The notes below the pieces were generated by a model. That model worked only from the letters and a program-made list of their open reading frames with translations. It did not search any database and had not been told where the DNA came from. Positions 12,001 through 20,188 of a stretch of 64,000 bases of DNA are shown here, piece after piece. This DNA is from Dysidea avara (lineage: Eukaryota; Porifera; Demospongiae; Dictyoceratida; Dysideidae). The stretch is taken from assembly GCF_963678975.1 (NCBI RefSeq), contig NC_089280.1, forward strand, positions 21,163,368-21,227,367, given 5' to 3'. Within the stretch, counting starts at the first letter, position 1. The number at the start of each line of letters is the position of its first letter. A program made the position numbers and the translations under genes.

Positions 12001-13942
12001 AGGAAGCACAACAGGCAGACCCAATACTGCAGGTAGTATATGAACCAGTACAACAGCATACCTTCTTGCCAGTGGCGCCAGTCACCACTATCTTGATACT
12101 GCAAGCTATGGTCTCAGCTCACACTATGTGAAGGGGTTCTTTGTCGACAGTACACACCACAACCCCTTGGAACAGCAGTAACTATACCAATATTACCGAA
12201 GAGTCTTCAAAGATGAGCACTGCAGCAATGCCATGACTTCCCATCAGCAGGTCATCAGGGTTTTAACAAAACCTTAGAACTCCTTCGTAAAGAAGCTTAT
12301 TGGGTCAGCATGATCAGTGATGTTGAGTCATATTGTCGCCAGTGCCATAAATTCCAGCAGTCTAAGTTTCCATTACCATCTCGAGCACCCTTGACATCAA
12401 CGCCAATTGGCAAGCCATGGCAAATGGTAGCCGTGGATATTCTGAGTGTCCCAGTGTCAACCAATGGTAACAAATGTCTACTCGTTGTGCAAGACTATTT
12501 TACTAAATGGGCTGATGCCATACCTCTGCCAAATCAGAAGGCTGTTACCATCACAAAAGCACTTGTCAACTTGTTTTCCACCATGGGCCTACCTCAGATT
12601 TTGCACTCAGACCAGGGTCAGAACTTTGAAAGTACTGTACTCAAACAGACGCTTGATGCATTTAGCATACAAAAGTCACGTACAACTGCCTACTATCCAC
12701 AAGGCGATGGCTTAGTTGAGAGGTTCAATCGCTCTCTACTGCAGCTCCTCCGCACGTACATTGACAAAGAATTTGAATGGGAACAACACTTACCTCTTGC
12801 GCTATATGCGTACCGGACAGCAGTCCACTCATCTACAGGTGTATCCAGACACGTGCTGATGTTTGGAAGGGAACCCTATACCTTGTTGTTTGATTCCCCA
12901 CTCACTTTCAATCCTGGCTCCTACCTAAACTACCTTTGAGCTAAGCTTGCTGAACTACGAGATTTTTTTGAGTCTAATTTAGTGAAGGCAGCAGACCAAC
13001 AGAAGACCCACTATGATAAGTAGGCCACAGCACCCTTGTTTGTTGTGGTATGGCTCTCAGTACCCACTGCTGGCAAGTTATAATAAATAAACTAGTGTCC
13101 ATTTGGTTCTACTTGGGGTACTTAGAGATAATGAGTTACTCTCTAGAATTCCTATGGATACAATTACATGAAAATAACAAGGAGAAAACATCCTGACCAC
13201 CTGGTAGACTCCTGTAAGCGTTCGAGCGTAAATCGGATGGCTGCAGGTTCGAGGCCACCTAGGTCCAGTCATGGATTTTTTCTCCTTTCTCCAACTTTTC
13301 AAACACACCTTAAGTAGTTAAAGTCTAAGTAGCTAAAGTCTTTGAGCAGGCTGTAGGACCAGGTGTCCTACAGACCTTCAGCACTTGTGCTGTAAAGCAT
13401 TAATAAAATAAATAACATATCACAACCTTATAGTTTGATCCTTTTTAGACGAATAAATATTTTCATAACACCATGGATATTTATCAGACTTAGTACAAGA
13501 ATTCATGTTTACATACTCTTTAGCTATGTCAAAGTTCAAGGCAATACATTATAACAGCTTTTACAAAGTGTGTGAAAAGAAATCTATAAGCCCCTATAGA
13601 CCCATGAAGTAGAAAAAATGATAGAAAAGGTTGAGAAGCTTTGACTGTAGACAAGAAACAAATAATTAGCATTGTGTGCATTTACATAGCTATACTACAA
13701 GTACAATAACTGTTACATACCATGAGGTGAGTTTACTAGTGTCTCCACAACTTTAACACTGCAACACTCTACTGCTTTGTGTAATACTTTTGCAAGAATG
13801 ATGCCATGTGGTTTTAATTCCAGGTCTTTATCCATATTATCACAATATGTCAGGTAGTCTTCTATCAAAGATATGTTGTCATCACATGCAGCTACTATTA
13901 GACTCTTTTCATCTACTTCTGTAACTTCTCCTGTGTCTTCCT
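1..13942 (-). CDS. Gene A: LRRK-type ROCO kinase (ANK-LRR-Roc part), 3' end outside window, in-frame stop
   Basis: Paralogue of gene B with the same exon phases. Exons, 5' to 3' on the minus strand: 13942-13721, 6922-6888, 6834-6802, 6754-6601, 6264-6165, 6121-4619, 4563-4418, 3733-3606, 3546-3424, 3362-3098 and 76 to beyond 1. They encode ankyrin repeats, LRRs and a Roc GTPase with P-loop GLSGRGKST, switch DFAGQ and G4-like GTHVD. COR, kinase and propeller exons must lie to the left if present. The first exon seen starts after an acceptor-like TAG and has no ATG in frame, so a short upstream exon is missing; the minus-strand ATG ending at 14142, followed by GTACGT, is a weak candidate. A TGA at 3297-3299 replaces the CAA codon of gene B, so the protein would end inside Roc. 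Everything else stays open, which fits a recently disabled gene, an allele, or a base error. The gene is certain; its coding status is not. Confidence 0.8.
177..360 (-). repeat. Dispersed repeat with inverted GTGTGTCGTG-type ends, partial copy
   Basis: This stretch resembles, in reverse orientation, segments at about 2545-2745, 30610-30800, 31510-31700 and 35560-35880. Shared pieces include a CTTTGGAGAAGGG block and a CACGAC..GTGTGTCGTG palindrome-like stretch. I do not recognise the family. It could be the end of a larger transposon. Confidence 0.4.
805..935 (-). mobile_element. tRNA-derived SINE, family 1, copy 1
   Basis: Read on the minus strand, a tRNA-like head with a B-box-like GGTTTGAAC (about 812-820) is preceded by a trinucleotide-spaced tRNA-like body. 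The other side carries a conserved tail containing TTTATAAATGAAA. The same head plus tail occurs at 31255-31450 and 34985-35225. The copy is diverged and shows no clear target duplication. Confidence 0.5.
972..1193. mobile_element. Hairpin MITE, family H, copy 1
   Basis: Two inverted arms meet around 1105-1115. The left arm contains GGTGGCAGCCAAGAAATG and the right arm its complement ending in CAGCCACC. Outer parts match AAGCTGTGAATAAAG and its complement. It is a diverged member of the family best seen at 34530-34761. Confidence 0.6.
1370..1440. repeat. Short cluster of GATATCCGGATA-like palindromes
   Basis: Several variants of ATCCAGATATC and ATCCGGATAAC occur in alternating orientation within 70 bp. 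This is a local palindromic tract next to MITE fragments. No function is inferred. Confidence 0.4.
1450..1570. mobile_element. Hairpin MITE, family H, fragment
   Basis: Inner arms AGAAATGGCTGCAATG and CATTGCAGCCATTTCT face each other around 1468-1515, as in other family H copies. The outer arms are eroded. Confidence 0.5.
1575..2360 (+). repeat. About 0.8 kb interspersed block shared with gene B intron 4
   Basis: This block aligns along most of its length to 44445-45100. Shared segments include TTAAACCAGGCA, TGTATTAAACTTC, GTGCATAATATGTTG and GGTTTTTAGAAGTA in the same order. A (GT/GC)n tract (about 1665-1730) expands this copy. No reading frame is conserved between the copies, so it is probably an old non-autonomous transposon or LTR-like fragment. 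Confidence 0.55.
1665..1735 (+). repeat. (GT)n/(GTGC)n microsatellite
   Basis: Alternating purine-pyrimidine GTGTGT, GTGCATGC and GTGCTTGC units run for about 70 bp. The cysteine/valine-rich frames across it are compositional, not genes. Confidence 0.85.
2380..2760 (+). repeat. Dispersed-repeat fragments
   Basis: The part at 2380-2460 matches the flank of the MITEs at 7125-7260 and 34790-34920 (AGCCATAGGCTGGTTTTGG, then a CATTGAAGACAG-like piece). The part at 2545-2745 matches the repeat at 35700-35880. No coding evidence. Confidence 0.4.
3098..4563 (-). other. Roc GTPase exons of gene A
   Basis: There are four exons: 4563-4418 (P-loop GLSGRGKST), 3733-3606 (ends with switch-II-like WDFAGQ), 3546-3424 and 3362-3098 (VVVIVGTHVD, the G4-like motif). 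They pair one to one with gene B exons 7-10 and have identical lengths (146, 128, 123 and 265 bp). The last exon contains the in-frame TGA at 3297-3299. Confidence 0.85.
3297..3299 (-). other. In-frame TGA stop in gene A Roc domain
   Basis: After the codons for DMIVRK the minus strand reads TGA, where gene B reads CAA (DMIVCKQ). The frame is fixed by the acceptor at 3363-3365, by exon length equal to that of gene B and by continued homology on both sides. A protein would stop just after the G4 motif. Confidence 0.85.
4619..6121 (-). other. Ankyrin-end and LRR exon of gene A
   Basis: One 1.5 kb exon encodes the last ankyrin-like segment (GWSAFHLAIEQ) and about ten LRRs. Examples are LTHLDVSSNNLDCLPEEL, FLNVSHNPLGCLPENWW and LRSLDMSDNPIRNIPFEI. 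The LPENWW signature is shared by all four genes. It is closely similar to gene B exon 6, and the frame is intact throughout. Confidence 0.9.
6122..6164 (-). other. 43-nt non-canonical intron in gene A
   Basis: Genes C and D split a Trp codon TG|G at this place with GT-AG introns. In gene A the flanking frames join only if the intron runs GTATGC...CAGTG (GT-TG) or the equivalent TG-AG placement, because CAGTGGTATG is repeated at both junctions. Using the AG two bases upstream shifts the frame into an early stop. Confidence 0.65.
7021..7044 (+). repeat. C-rich homopolymer tract
   Basis: A run of C residues around 7032-7043 lies within intron 1 of gene A. It is a simple sequence only. Confidence 0.6.
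7125..7585. mobile_element. Hairpin MITE, family H, copy with long flank
   Basis: Inverted arms contain CAGCCAAGCTATGAAAAAAT and its counterpart ending near 7560. The inner arms carry GGCCAAGAAATGGCTGCAATG and its complement. The sequence left of the arms (7125-7260) matches, inverted, the right flank of the copy at 34530-34761, so the full element is about 450 bp with an asymmetric extension. Confidence 0.65.
8515..8695 (+). repeat. Minisatellite, about 30-35 bp units
   Basis: Five imperfect units share the core CATCCTGTAGAGAGTTCAGCT, shortened or varied in places (8530, 8562, 8590, 8613 and 8642 onward). A related single unit lies at about 7588-7615. Confidence 0.7.
8790..9150. mobile_element. 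Hairpin MITE, family H, diverged copy
   Basis: Arms run from AAGCTGTGAAAAAGGGTGC (about 8849) to its complement near 9105-9125. A second inner inverted repeat is centred near 8985 (AATGACAATTCAGG facing CCTGAATTGTCGTT). The centre differs from the other copies, so this is a subfamily or a nested insertion. Confidence 0.6.
9455..9469 (+). promoter_or_regulatory. Primer-binding site, initiator tRNA-Met
   Basis: TGGTAGCAGAGGATG is complementary to the 3' end, CCA included, of animal initiator tRNA-Met as I know it. The last three bases are also the gag ATG, so the start codon lies inside the primer-binding site. One base separates it from a preceding CA, as expected at an LTR end. Confidence 0.75.
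9467..10060 (+). pseudogene. gag remnant with two zinc knuckles
   Basis: This is a 197-codon frame starting MSTVTNVSLPKTF. The N-terminal part is Ty3/gypsy capsid-like (PLEGEALAIWLEL). The C-terminus has two CCHC knuckles, CYTCNKVGHLQYNC and CFTCGQQGHGWRTC, that bind RNA. Capsid and knuckles are closer together than usual in this family, so an internal deletion after GLPHEE is likely. The frame overlaps the protease frame. Confidence 0.85.
10030..10440 (+). pseudogene. Retroviral-type aspartic protease remnant
   Basis: Frame 1 encodes VDIMLDTGSAVSLV, the active-site D-T-G-S/A motif, and a C-terminal VILGTDFL motif typical of gypsy proteases. It then passes out of frame before the reverse transcriptase part, implying a frameshift near 10390-10440. 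Confidence 0.8.
10440..11690 (+). pseudogene. Reverse transcriptase remnant
   Basis: The segment 10440-10948 carries the N-terminal fingers with VDYRELNKKT. The segment 10999-11394 carries FGLTGAPSSFQRLMN and the catalytic YIDDILVHS. A TAG at 11392-11394 and a frame break near 10946-10999 interrupt it. The thumb and connection continue to YPQFDP and the RNase H start (TDTSSVGVGAILEQ). Confidence 0.85.
11690..12131 (+). pseudogene. RNase H domain remnant
   Basis: The frame shifts near 11690 and encodes KECLAIVFALKQFRHYLLG, TDHAPLQWL and NADALSRH. These are diagnostic of gypsy RNase H and the tether before integrase. Confidence 0.8.
12250..13079 (+). pseudogene. Integrase remnant
   Basis: An HHCC zinc-binding start (HQGFNK, then CRQCHKFQ) is followed by a DDE core: first Asp in VAVDILSVP, second in HSDQGQNFES, Glu in GLVERFNRSL. 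Stops at 12938-12940 and 13021-13023 break the C-terminal part, which still shows the gypsy-type LSVPTAGKL ending. Confidence 0.85.
13185..13405 (+). mobile_element. tRNA-derived SINE-like element with A-rich tail
   Basis: The sequence contains GCAGGTTCGAGGCC, matching a tRNA B box, about 35 bp after GTTCGAGCGTAAATCGG, a tRNA-like anticodon region. A body follows and then an AATAAAATAAATAA tail. It lies just past the truncated gypsy element. Its A box is weak, so it is not a functional tRNA gene. Confidence 0.55.
13721..13942 (-). other. First visible exon of gene A (ankyrin)
   Basis: It encodes SLIVAACDDNISLIEDYL and ends VVETLVNSPHG with donor CATG|GTATGT at phase 1, identical in position to gene B exon 1. 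It begins after a pyrimidine-rich TTTGTTGCTTGTAG, so it looks like an internal exon. No ATG precedes it in frame, because a TAA comes first. Confidence 0.8.
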
Positions 13943-14142
13943 CTACAAGCAACAAACATGGCTTTTAACCAATATCCATATTTATAATATACACAATTTA
14001 GTAGCATATTAAACAACACCCAGTATTACATACAAAGAAGCTGGCAAGCCACATCAATGAGTTATTAACAGATACAACAATTATGGAAATTTCATGCATA
14101 ACATAGATCCCATGCTCTCTACTTCAAATGGAGCTACGTACC

Positions 14143-14642
14143 ATAGACCAGAACATAGCCTCACAGAATCTTCATGGCACCTTGACAATATTGGTTAGGC
14201 ATATAACCAAGCCCAAAATGTCTTCAGAAACGTTTGCAGTAGATTGCTACAAAACATTTATTTAATTGGAATTTTTGGACTAATTGCCTGCCTACTTGCC
14301 TGCTTGCCTTCAGACAATTAAGTGTAGCTCAATAACTAACATTACAGGCTTGATTTTCCATGTTAGACATTTTTTCAGCCTGACAAGTGCTACATAAACC
14401 TGATTACTTGTTTTGCCCACAGATATGCGATTTAAATATGCATGTATGTAAGCATGCAGGAGATAATAATTTACTTTCATTGTACTCTATAAATAACAGT
14501 GACAGAAGACTACATGACATAGAAACACATCTAGAAAGTAGTATACTGGTTTTGTGCTCAGTAAAGTAGTGGCTATAGTCTTATCATTGCATTTTGCAGC
14601 ATCAAAATTTACACACATACATGATCAAATGTAAATCAGAGG
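14143..14642. other. No gene seen: A/B spacer, left part
   Basis: I see no exon homologous to the ROCO family and no other coding signal. A fragment around 14270-14340 resembles pieces at 2990-3060, 43740-43810 and 61330-61380 (CTTCAGACAA followed by AGCTCAATAA-like sequence). Confidence 0.5.
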
Positions 14643-14650
14643 TAGTGGTG

Positions 14651-14998
14651 TAGGGATGGGGATAGTATGAATATATTGGAATATCAGGATAATATCACTA
14701 TCGGTATCGCCTATCATTTGAAAAACTACTATTGGACAATAATTAGCATGTAAAAAATATGCAGATATTACTGCAAAATGCTTTTTAAAACAATATTTGG
14801 GAGCAAAAATTAGCCTATAAAGGCTGTTTAGTCTATTAGTGAAAACATATACATAAGTAACATCCCTACTTGCATATATCTCTTTGATGGTAATAAGTAG
14901 CAAATAGGTAAATTTTCACTATCATTGTGATTTCGTCTATCGTGAACAGTGTCTTACTGTTGTTCAGACATTGAAAAATCTACTATCGCCCAGCCCTA
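14651..14998. mobile_element. hAT-like MITE with 8 bp target duplication
   Basis: The ends are TAGGGATGGGGATAGT and ACTATCGCCCAGCCCTA, imperfect terminal inverted repeats. They are flanked on both sides by TAGTGGTG (14643-14650 and 14999-15006). An 8 bp duplication and a TAGGG-TGGGC-type end are typical of hAT-family non-autonomous elements. There is no transposase frame. Confidence 0.8.
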
Positions 14999-15258
14999 TA
15001 GTGGTGTTGATGGTAAACAAGAAATCAAAGCTAAACGTACACCAATAGTACTTGTGTACATGGTTTAATTGTTTCAAACATACTGTTTCACATGTATTTG
15101 AATGATAATAGATCTATTGCAAATAACATGGAACTTTTAAACATCTTTAAAGGAGCCTATCGTGCCAAAATTTTATGAAATTGAAATTGATGTGAAGATG
15201 TTATAGAATATTTGAAAGACAAGAAGACAACATGAGCTGTACTGTAAGGTTAAAAGTA

Positions 15259-15892
15259 CAGTGGACCTTCGCAAATCCGACCCTCTCTAATCCGGATCCT
15301 CAGATAATCCGAACGGGTCATGTAGCTAGCAAAAAAAAATAAAAAAAATCTAATTAGCGCCCAGCATTAAACGCGTTTTTAGCGAGGTTAAAAAGTTGAA
15401 GATATGGCTGAAGAAAAGCAAAAACGTGTGACCTTGTCAATTGAGCAAAAGTTTACTATATTGAAAAAGATTACTGGAGGAGCAAGTTTAAGCTACATTG
15501 CTAAAGAATATGGCATTGGCAAATCAACTGTAAGTGACATTAAAAAGAATGAAGATAAGCTAAAGTGAAGAAGTGACTAGACTAAGTGTTATTCATACCA
15601 AGCGTTTCACATACCAAGTGTTTCACTTGGTATGAATGTCAAGATGAGTGCACTACCCCATCACTTTCAGTAATGCTAAGCAACTTACTCTTGACACTTA
15701 CTTAACTCCAAAAACGTATACACTGTACTGTAAAACTTGATGTATGTGAAGACCTCTTATATACTTATTTAGTCAATAAAAACTTAATACACAGTGTTAA
15801 TTGATGATTCACAAATCCGAACGTTTCAGTAATCTGAACAGCCTTTGGTCCCAGGGGAGGTCAGATTTGTGAGGGTCCACTGTATCTGACTT
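15259..15892 (+). mobile_element. pogo/Tigger-like (Tc1-mariner superfamily) element
   Basis: The left end is CAGTGGACCTTCGCAAATC and the right end, reverse complemented, is CAGTGGACCCTCACAAATC. TA lies directly outside both ends (15257-15258 and 15893-15894). Internal near-terminal copies (AATCCGAAC and TTCAGTAATCTGAAC) echo the end sequence. At 634 bp it is far shorter than an autonomous pogo element and retains only the start of the transposase. Confidence 0.85.
15404..15568 (+). CDS. 54-residue HTH (psq/CENP-B N-terminal type) reading frame in the pogo-like element
   Basis: ATG to TGA encodes a basic start followed by LSIEQKFTILKKI, GASLSYIAKEYGIGKSTVSD and a short Lys-rich end. This matches the first helix-turn-helix of pogo/Tigger transposases and CENP-B. 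The second HTH and DDE catalytic core are absent, so this is a residual DNA-binding module, either a deletion derivative or possibly a competitor of the transposase. It is too short for most gene finders. Confidence 0.7.
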   Translation: MAEEKQKRVTLSIEQKFTILKKITGGASLSYIAKEYGIGKSTVSDIKKNEDKLK

Positions 15893-17029
15893 TTGTTGGG
15901 GAGACTCCCTTATAAAAATAAGTGAGGGGTAAAGAGTTAAGTTACACTGTATGTTCTATATTAATTTCTAGAAATCCCCTTTTAAAAATCACAGATCTGT
16001 TAGCAGCCAAGAAATGGCTGCAATGGATTAACGCTAATACATATCAATAATGCACAGCTATTATTTACCATTAATGTAGCTAGTTTTGCATTTCAAATTA
16101 GTCACCAGATTCAATCTCAAAGTGAATAGTGTCTAGCTAAGTGCCAGAAAATTATTTTGTTATAATAGTGTGTCATGCGGCTCAAGAAGCTAGTATAACT
16201 AACAAATGTTTATTAACACAACCAAAATAATACTATTTGTACCAAATGAATAGTTTTTTCAAAACTTTAAAAGTCCTGTTGAAGCTAGGTGGTTCACACA
16301 ACAAAAATCAGTCACATTTTGTAAGTGCCTTTAGCTTGCTCTGACAGAGATTGTAGTTACCCGGCAAAATAGTTTCAAAATTCAATGCATGGAAAGAGGC
16401 TTTTTGACATCATTCATACAGACCATACCAATATGTTTTATGGACTGTTTACCCTTTAGTAATCAGCAGGTTGAAAAGGAAATTAAAATGTAAATCATTT
16501 CAGCTGCAACTGACTGTTTTAAAAGTATACAGACTGCTCTATTAGAGTACTTTGATCTTTATAGGTTCCTATATGATCGTCAAAATTATTCTTGCTGAAA
16601 ACTGCAAAAAAGATGGATATACTCTAAATAAAATGTTCAAATGCCCTAATAGAGTAGTGAAGCGCTTATTACTTCATAAGAACATGCTCTTAAAAGTAGT
16701 CTAAAGAGAGAGTTTGAGACTTGGTGACCTACTCCAAATACTTATGGTTGAATGAGTTTTTATTTTAGTTGACAATGCTACCTATGAACTTTGAGACATC
16801 ATGAAAGCTAAAATGGCTACAGCTTCTGAGGGGCACAGTCTCAGAGACTTTATACTCTGGTCAGCCGCCCTCACCTCAACTACTTCCTCTGCCACTGATC
16901 AGACATGATGTGGAGGGAGGATAGTAAACTATTCTCACTTGGAATGGCCTTGCTGTCAAAAGTTTGGTAATTAGCTACTGGTAAGTACCCCCCTCCTCCC
17001 CCCTCAATCCCCTACACAAACCAAAAAAT
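15893..17029. other. No gene seen: A/B spacer
   Basis: It contains a fragment of hairpin MITE family H (about 16000-16080, GCAGCCAAGAAATGGCTGCAA) and two copies of the TCTATTAGAGTA-type motif (about 16530-16560 and 16617-16660). No coding or RNA signal seen. Confidence 0.5.
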
Positions 17030-17475
17030 GCCTATGGCAGCTGTGTTTTATTGCTGCCCAGCAAACCAACATTAGAATGCCTGTGCACCACTCAAACACT
17101 TGAGCCTGGTGCAGGAAAATACTCCTGGGGCAGGGTTAGTAACCCATAGGAGGACTGTCCAGGTCTCACGGAGAGAGGTTGCAGAACTTGAAGTTCCACA
17201 ACAACCCCAACACCACTAAGCGAGACAAGGACAGTTGGGCACTTACTTCCCCAGTAAACACCAGGTACCCACTGATGTTACAGCTGGATGGGCTGCTTTT
17301 CCAGATGACACCAGGTCCACAATATACAACTGGATGGACTGGAGCAACACAAGTAAAGTTTCTTGATCAAGGAAACAACAACAACACCAAATTGGCTTAA
17401 TCGGACATCAACCCTAGAACCTTTCGATTTCCAGGCGGATGCTCTAGCCACTTGGCTATGCTGACTCACACACAT
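17030..17475 (-). mobile_element. tRNA-derived SINE, family 2, copy 1
   Basis: On the minus strand a tRNA-like head starts near 17465 (AGCCAAGTGGCTAGAGCAT, an A-box-like D-arm) and is followed by a roughly 400 bp body. The same body recurs at 17565-17990 and 18478-18860. Shared plus-strand marks are GGAGGACTGTCCAGGTCTCA, GTTCCACAACAA and AAGGAAACAACAACACCA. A (CA)n tract follows the head end of this copy. Confidence 0.65.
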
Positions 17476-17552
17476 GCACACACGCATGCACGCACACACA
17501 CACACACACTTACACATTGCAAACACACACATACACGCACACATACATAGCA
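17460..17552 (+). repeat. (CA)n microsatellite
   Basis: CACACA with CATG and CGCA interruptions lies between SINE copies 1 and 2. Family 2 SINE tails merge into such tracts, so the tracts probably derive from SINE tails. Confidence 0.8.
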
Positions 17553-17564
17553 CAAAGCAAAAAA

Positions 17565-17990
17565 AAGCCTACAACAGGCATGCGAAACACAGCTATTGCT
17601 GCCCAGCAAACCAACACTGGGATCTACTCCTGTGTACCAGTCAGGCACTTAAGCCTTGTGAAGAAAATCCTTCTGGGGCAGGCCCGCAGGAGGACTGTCC
17701 AGGTCTCATGGAGAGTAGCAGAACCTGAAGTTCCACAACAATCCCAACACCACTAAATGAGACAAGGACAGTTGGACATTTGCTTTCCCAATAAGCACCA
17801 GGTATCCTTTGATGTTACAGCTGCTTTGCCATATGACACCAGGGTACCAGGTCCCTAATATGCAGCTGGGCAGACTAGAGTAAAATTTCTTGCTAAAGGA
17901 AACAACAACACCAAATTGGCATAGCTGGGAACTGAACCTGGAACCCCTTTTGATTACCAGGCCAATGCTCTAGCCATTTGGCTATGCTGC
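17565..17990 (-). mobile_element. tRNA-derived SINE, family 2, copy 2
   Basis: The head on the minus strand near 17985-17930 reads AGCCAAATGGCTAGAGCATT, then a B-box-like GGTTCAGTTCC. This is the best tRNA resemblance of the three. The body shares GGAGGACTGTCCAGGTCTCA and AAGGAAACAACAACACCA with its neighbours. The copy lies in tandem with copies 1 and 3 in the same orientation. Confidence 0.7.
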
Positions 17991-18477
17991 CTCACACAAC
18001 ACACACACACGCATGTGCGCTACTGATGTATACATCATTGTTTGAACCGCATGGCATAGGGCATGACAGCATAGCATCATGCCTATAGTGGTTAGACTCA
18101 GCCTCTAGTGGTTTGTTTGGTCACATAAACTTAACTATTGGTTTGAATACTTCAAAATAACAGTGTGGGAGGGTGGATTCTTGTTTTAGCTTTTATTGAC
18201 TGGATAGCTGAATTAGCTAGCTAAAATGACTCAGAAAAAGCAATTTTCTCACACTGCTCTAGCTAGTTACAAACTTTTAAAAAGCTAGGTGACTGCATTC
18301 AGTCATCAGTTGGAATTCTTCATGTGGCAAGAAAAATGGTGATGCGAGCAGGAATGAGAACGTTTTCATGGCCTTATGATCAAAGTCTACGCTCATGCTC
18401 ATGTCCCACACAGGCATTACGCATTTCGATCACTAATTCAAATGTCAGTACACACACACACACACACACCAAACAAA

Positions 18478-18860
18478 GCCTACAGCAGCCATACAAAACA
18501 CAGCTATTGCCGCCCAGCGAACTAGCACTGGGATTCCTTGCACCACTCAGCCTTCTGCAGCCAAATCTTCCTGGGGCAGGGCTAGTAACCCGCAGGAGAA
18601 CTTTCCAGGTCTCACAGAGAGAGGTCACAGAACCCAAAGTTCCACAACGACCTTAACACCGCTAAGAGAGACAAGGACAGTTGAGCATTTACTTCCCCAG
18701 TCAATACCAGGTACCCATTGATGTTAAAGCTGGGTGGGCTGCTTCCCCAGTTGACACCAGGCCACCAGGTCCCCATTTAAACAGCTGAGTAGGCTGGAGT
18801 AATGTGAGTATAAAGAATTAAAGAAGAGAACAACAACACCACCAAAGTGGATACACACAC
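18478..18860 (-). mobile_element. tRNA-derived SINE, family 2, copy 3
   Basis: The same body as the two copies to the left begins after a (CA)n tract at 18452-18472. The tRNA-like head is missing, the sequence breaking off after AACAACACCACCAAAGTGG. It is 5'-truncated with respect to the element. Confidence 0.6.
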
Positions 18861-20188
18861 TAGACTTCTATTGTGTAATATTCTGCAAACAAGTAGCTAT
18901 TATATACATTTATTAGATCAGGCATAGCTGTATTAAAACATACGCAAACACAACAATCATGATGATCAGTGGCGAGTTGAACTTGATCATAAAAGCCACG
19001 TGGACTTAACAGTTTAATACGCCAGGGGAAAACAAACCATACACTACTGATATGTATAATTATAATTAACAATAACAAATGGTCTCACCCTTTTGAGGTA
19101 TACTATTCACGGGTGTCGCCATGTTTTAAACTAATACTGCTAGTGACATCACGTGAGTATTTTCGTGGGTAACCACACCCATCCCACATGCAATAAGGGT
19201 TCACTGACTGTGTCGAGGACTGTATCCAATTACTTGAGTACATGCACATATCTAGATGGGAGTGGGGTGAGTGGAGGGGTGGGCTGGGCTGGCTGGGCTG
19301 GGCTAGCCTGTTTTAAATACTTTTGACTAAAAGTTGCTGAAATTGTGAACTTTGAGATATGTAAAACCTAAAATGACTACAGTTTCTGGGGGACTGTACC
19401 CCCCAGACTCCCTGCCGCCAGAGATTCTATATTTGGAAAAGTAGCTAGTCTAGGACTGAGCAATGAATCTTGTTAGCTATGTCAGTGTTGGAGAAGGCCA
19501 TTTTAAATTTGCAAATATAGGTAACACTGCTGTTATATCTGTAGTCTGACTTAACTCAACAAGCAACACGGCATTGTAGCCTGTCACCATTTCAATATTT
19601 TGTATGTCCTTTTGTAAGTAAGGGTCCAGATCCATGTTCTAAGAGTGATCTAAGCTACACGTTTAGCAAAGTTTAGTGTCCTTGTTACTTTAGAGGTGAC
19701 ATTAGTGAAAATGACATTTTGAATAAGATGTTTGGCACAGGGTAGATCCAGAATTTGAAAAGAGGGTCACAAAATGAAATGACACTACAGGAAAGGTACA
19801 CCTTAGGCTTAGTGTCCAAAGTACACTAGCATGAGAAACATACCAGCCTATAGGGTCTGGGGCATGCCCCCTAGGAAAGTTTTGAAAATTAGATCCTCTG
19901 TGATGGAATCTGAGAGTGATTTCAACATGGGTTCATTACAATTGTTATAGTGTTGTATTAGAGTTGACTACTCTAGATCTATTATGGTGTCTCGATAATG
20001 ATACTCATATTAAGGCTCTTGACTAACAAAGTTACTATTGTCCAACTAAATACATACCACCCAAATAGCTACCCTCGATCTGAAATTGAATGTGTAGCTG
20101 ATTTCAGCAGTTTATTAGACTAGCCATACTGCCACTGAATATTTGCCTGACACAATGTTGTATATAGGATCTCGATTTTGATATATAG
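18861..20188. other. No gene seen: A/B spacer
   Basis: It contains a GGCTGGGCT-rich patch (about 19270-19310) and a fragment ending in GGGTAGATCCAGAATTTG at about 19740, resembling the MITE at 20189. No reading frame with family homology found. Confidence 0.5.

Larger units (their letters stand above)
9455..13079 (+). mobile_element. Decayed Ty3/gypsy LTR retrotransposon in gene A intron
   Basis: The order is primer-binding site, gag with two CCHC knuckles, aspartic protease, reverse transcriptase, RNase H and integrase, which is the Ty3/gypsy order. The coding region is spread over three frames with frameshifts and internal stops, so it is inactive. Homology fades after the SVPTAGKL-like C-terminal segment at about 13079. 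I found no LTR pair: the sequence upstream of the primer-binding site is not repeated downstream. It sits antisense to gene A in its first visible intron. Confidence 0.9.

Noticed and set aside
17380..18000. tRNA genes on the minus strand
   Set aside because: The A- and B-box-like parts lack a foldable acceptor stem and are attached to repeated SINE bodies.
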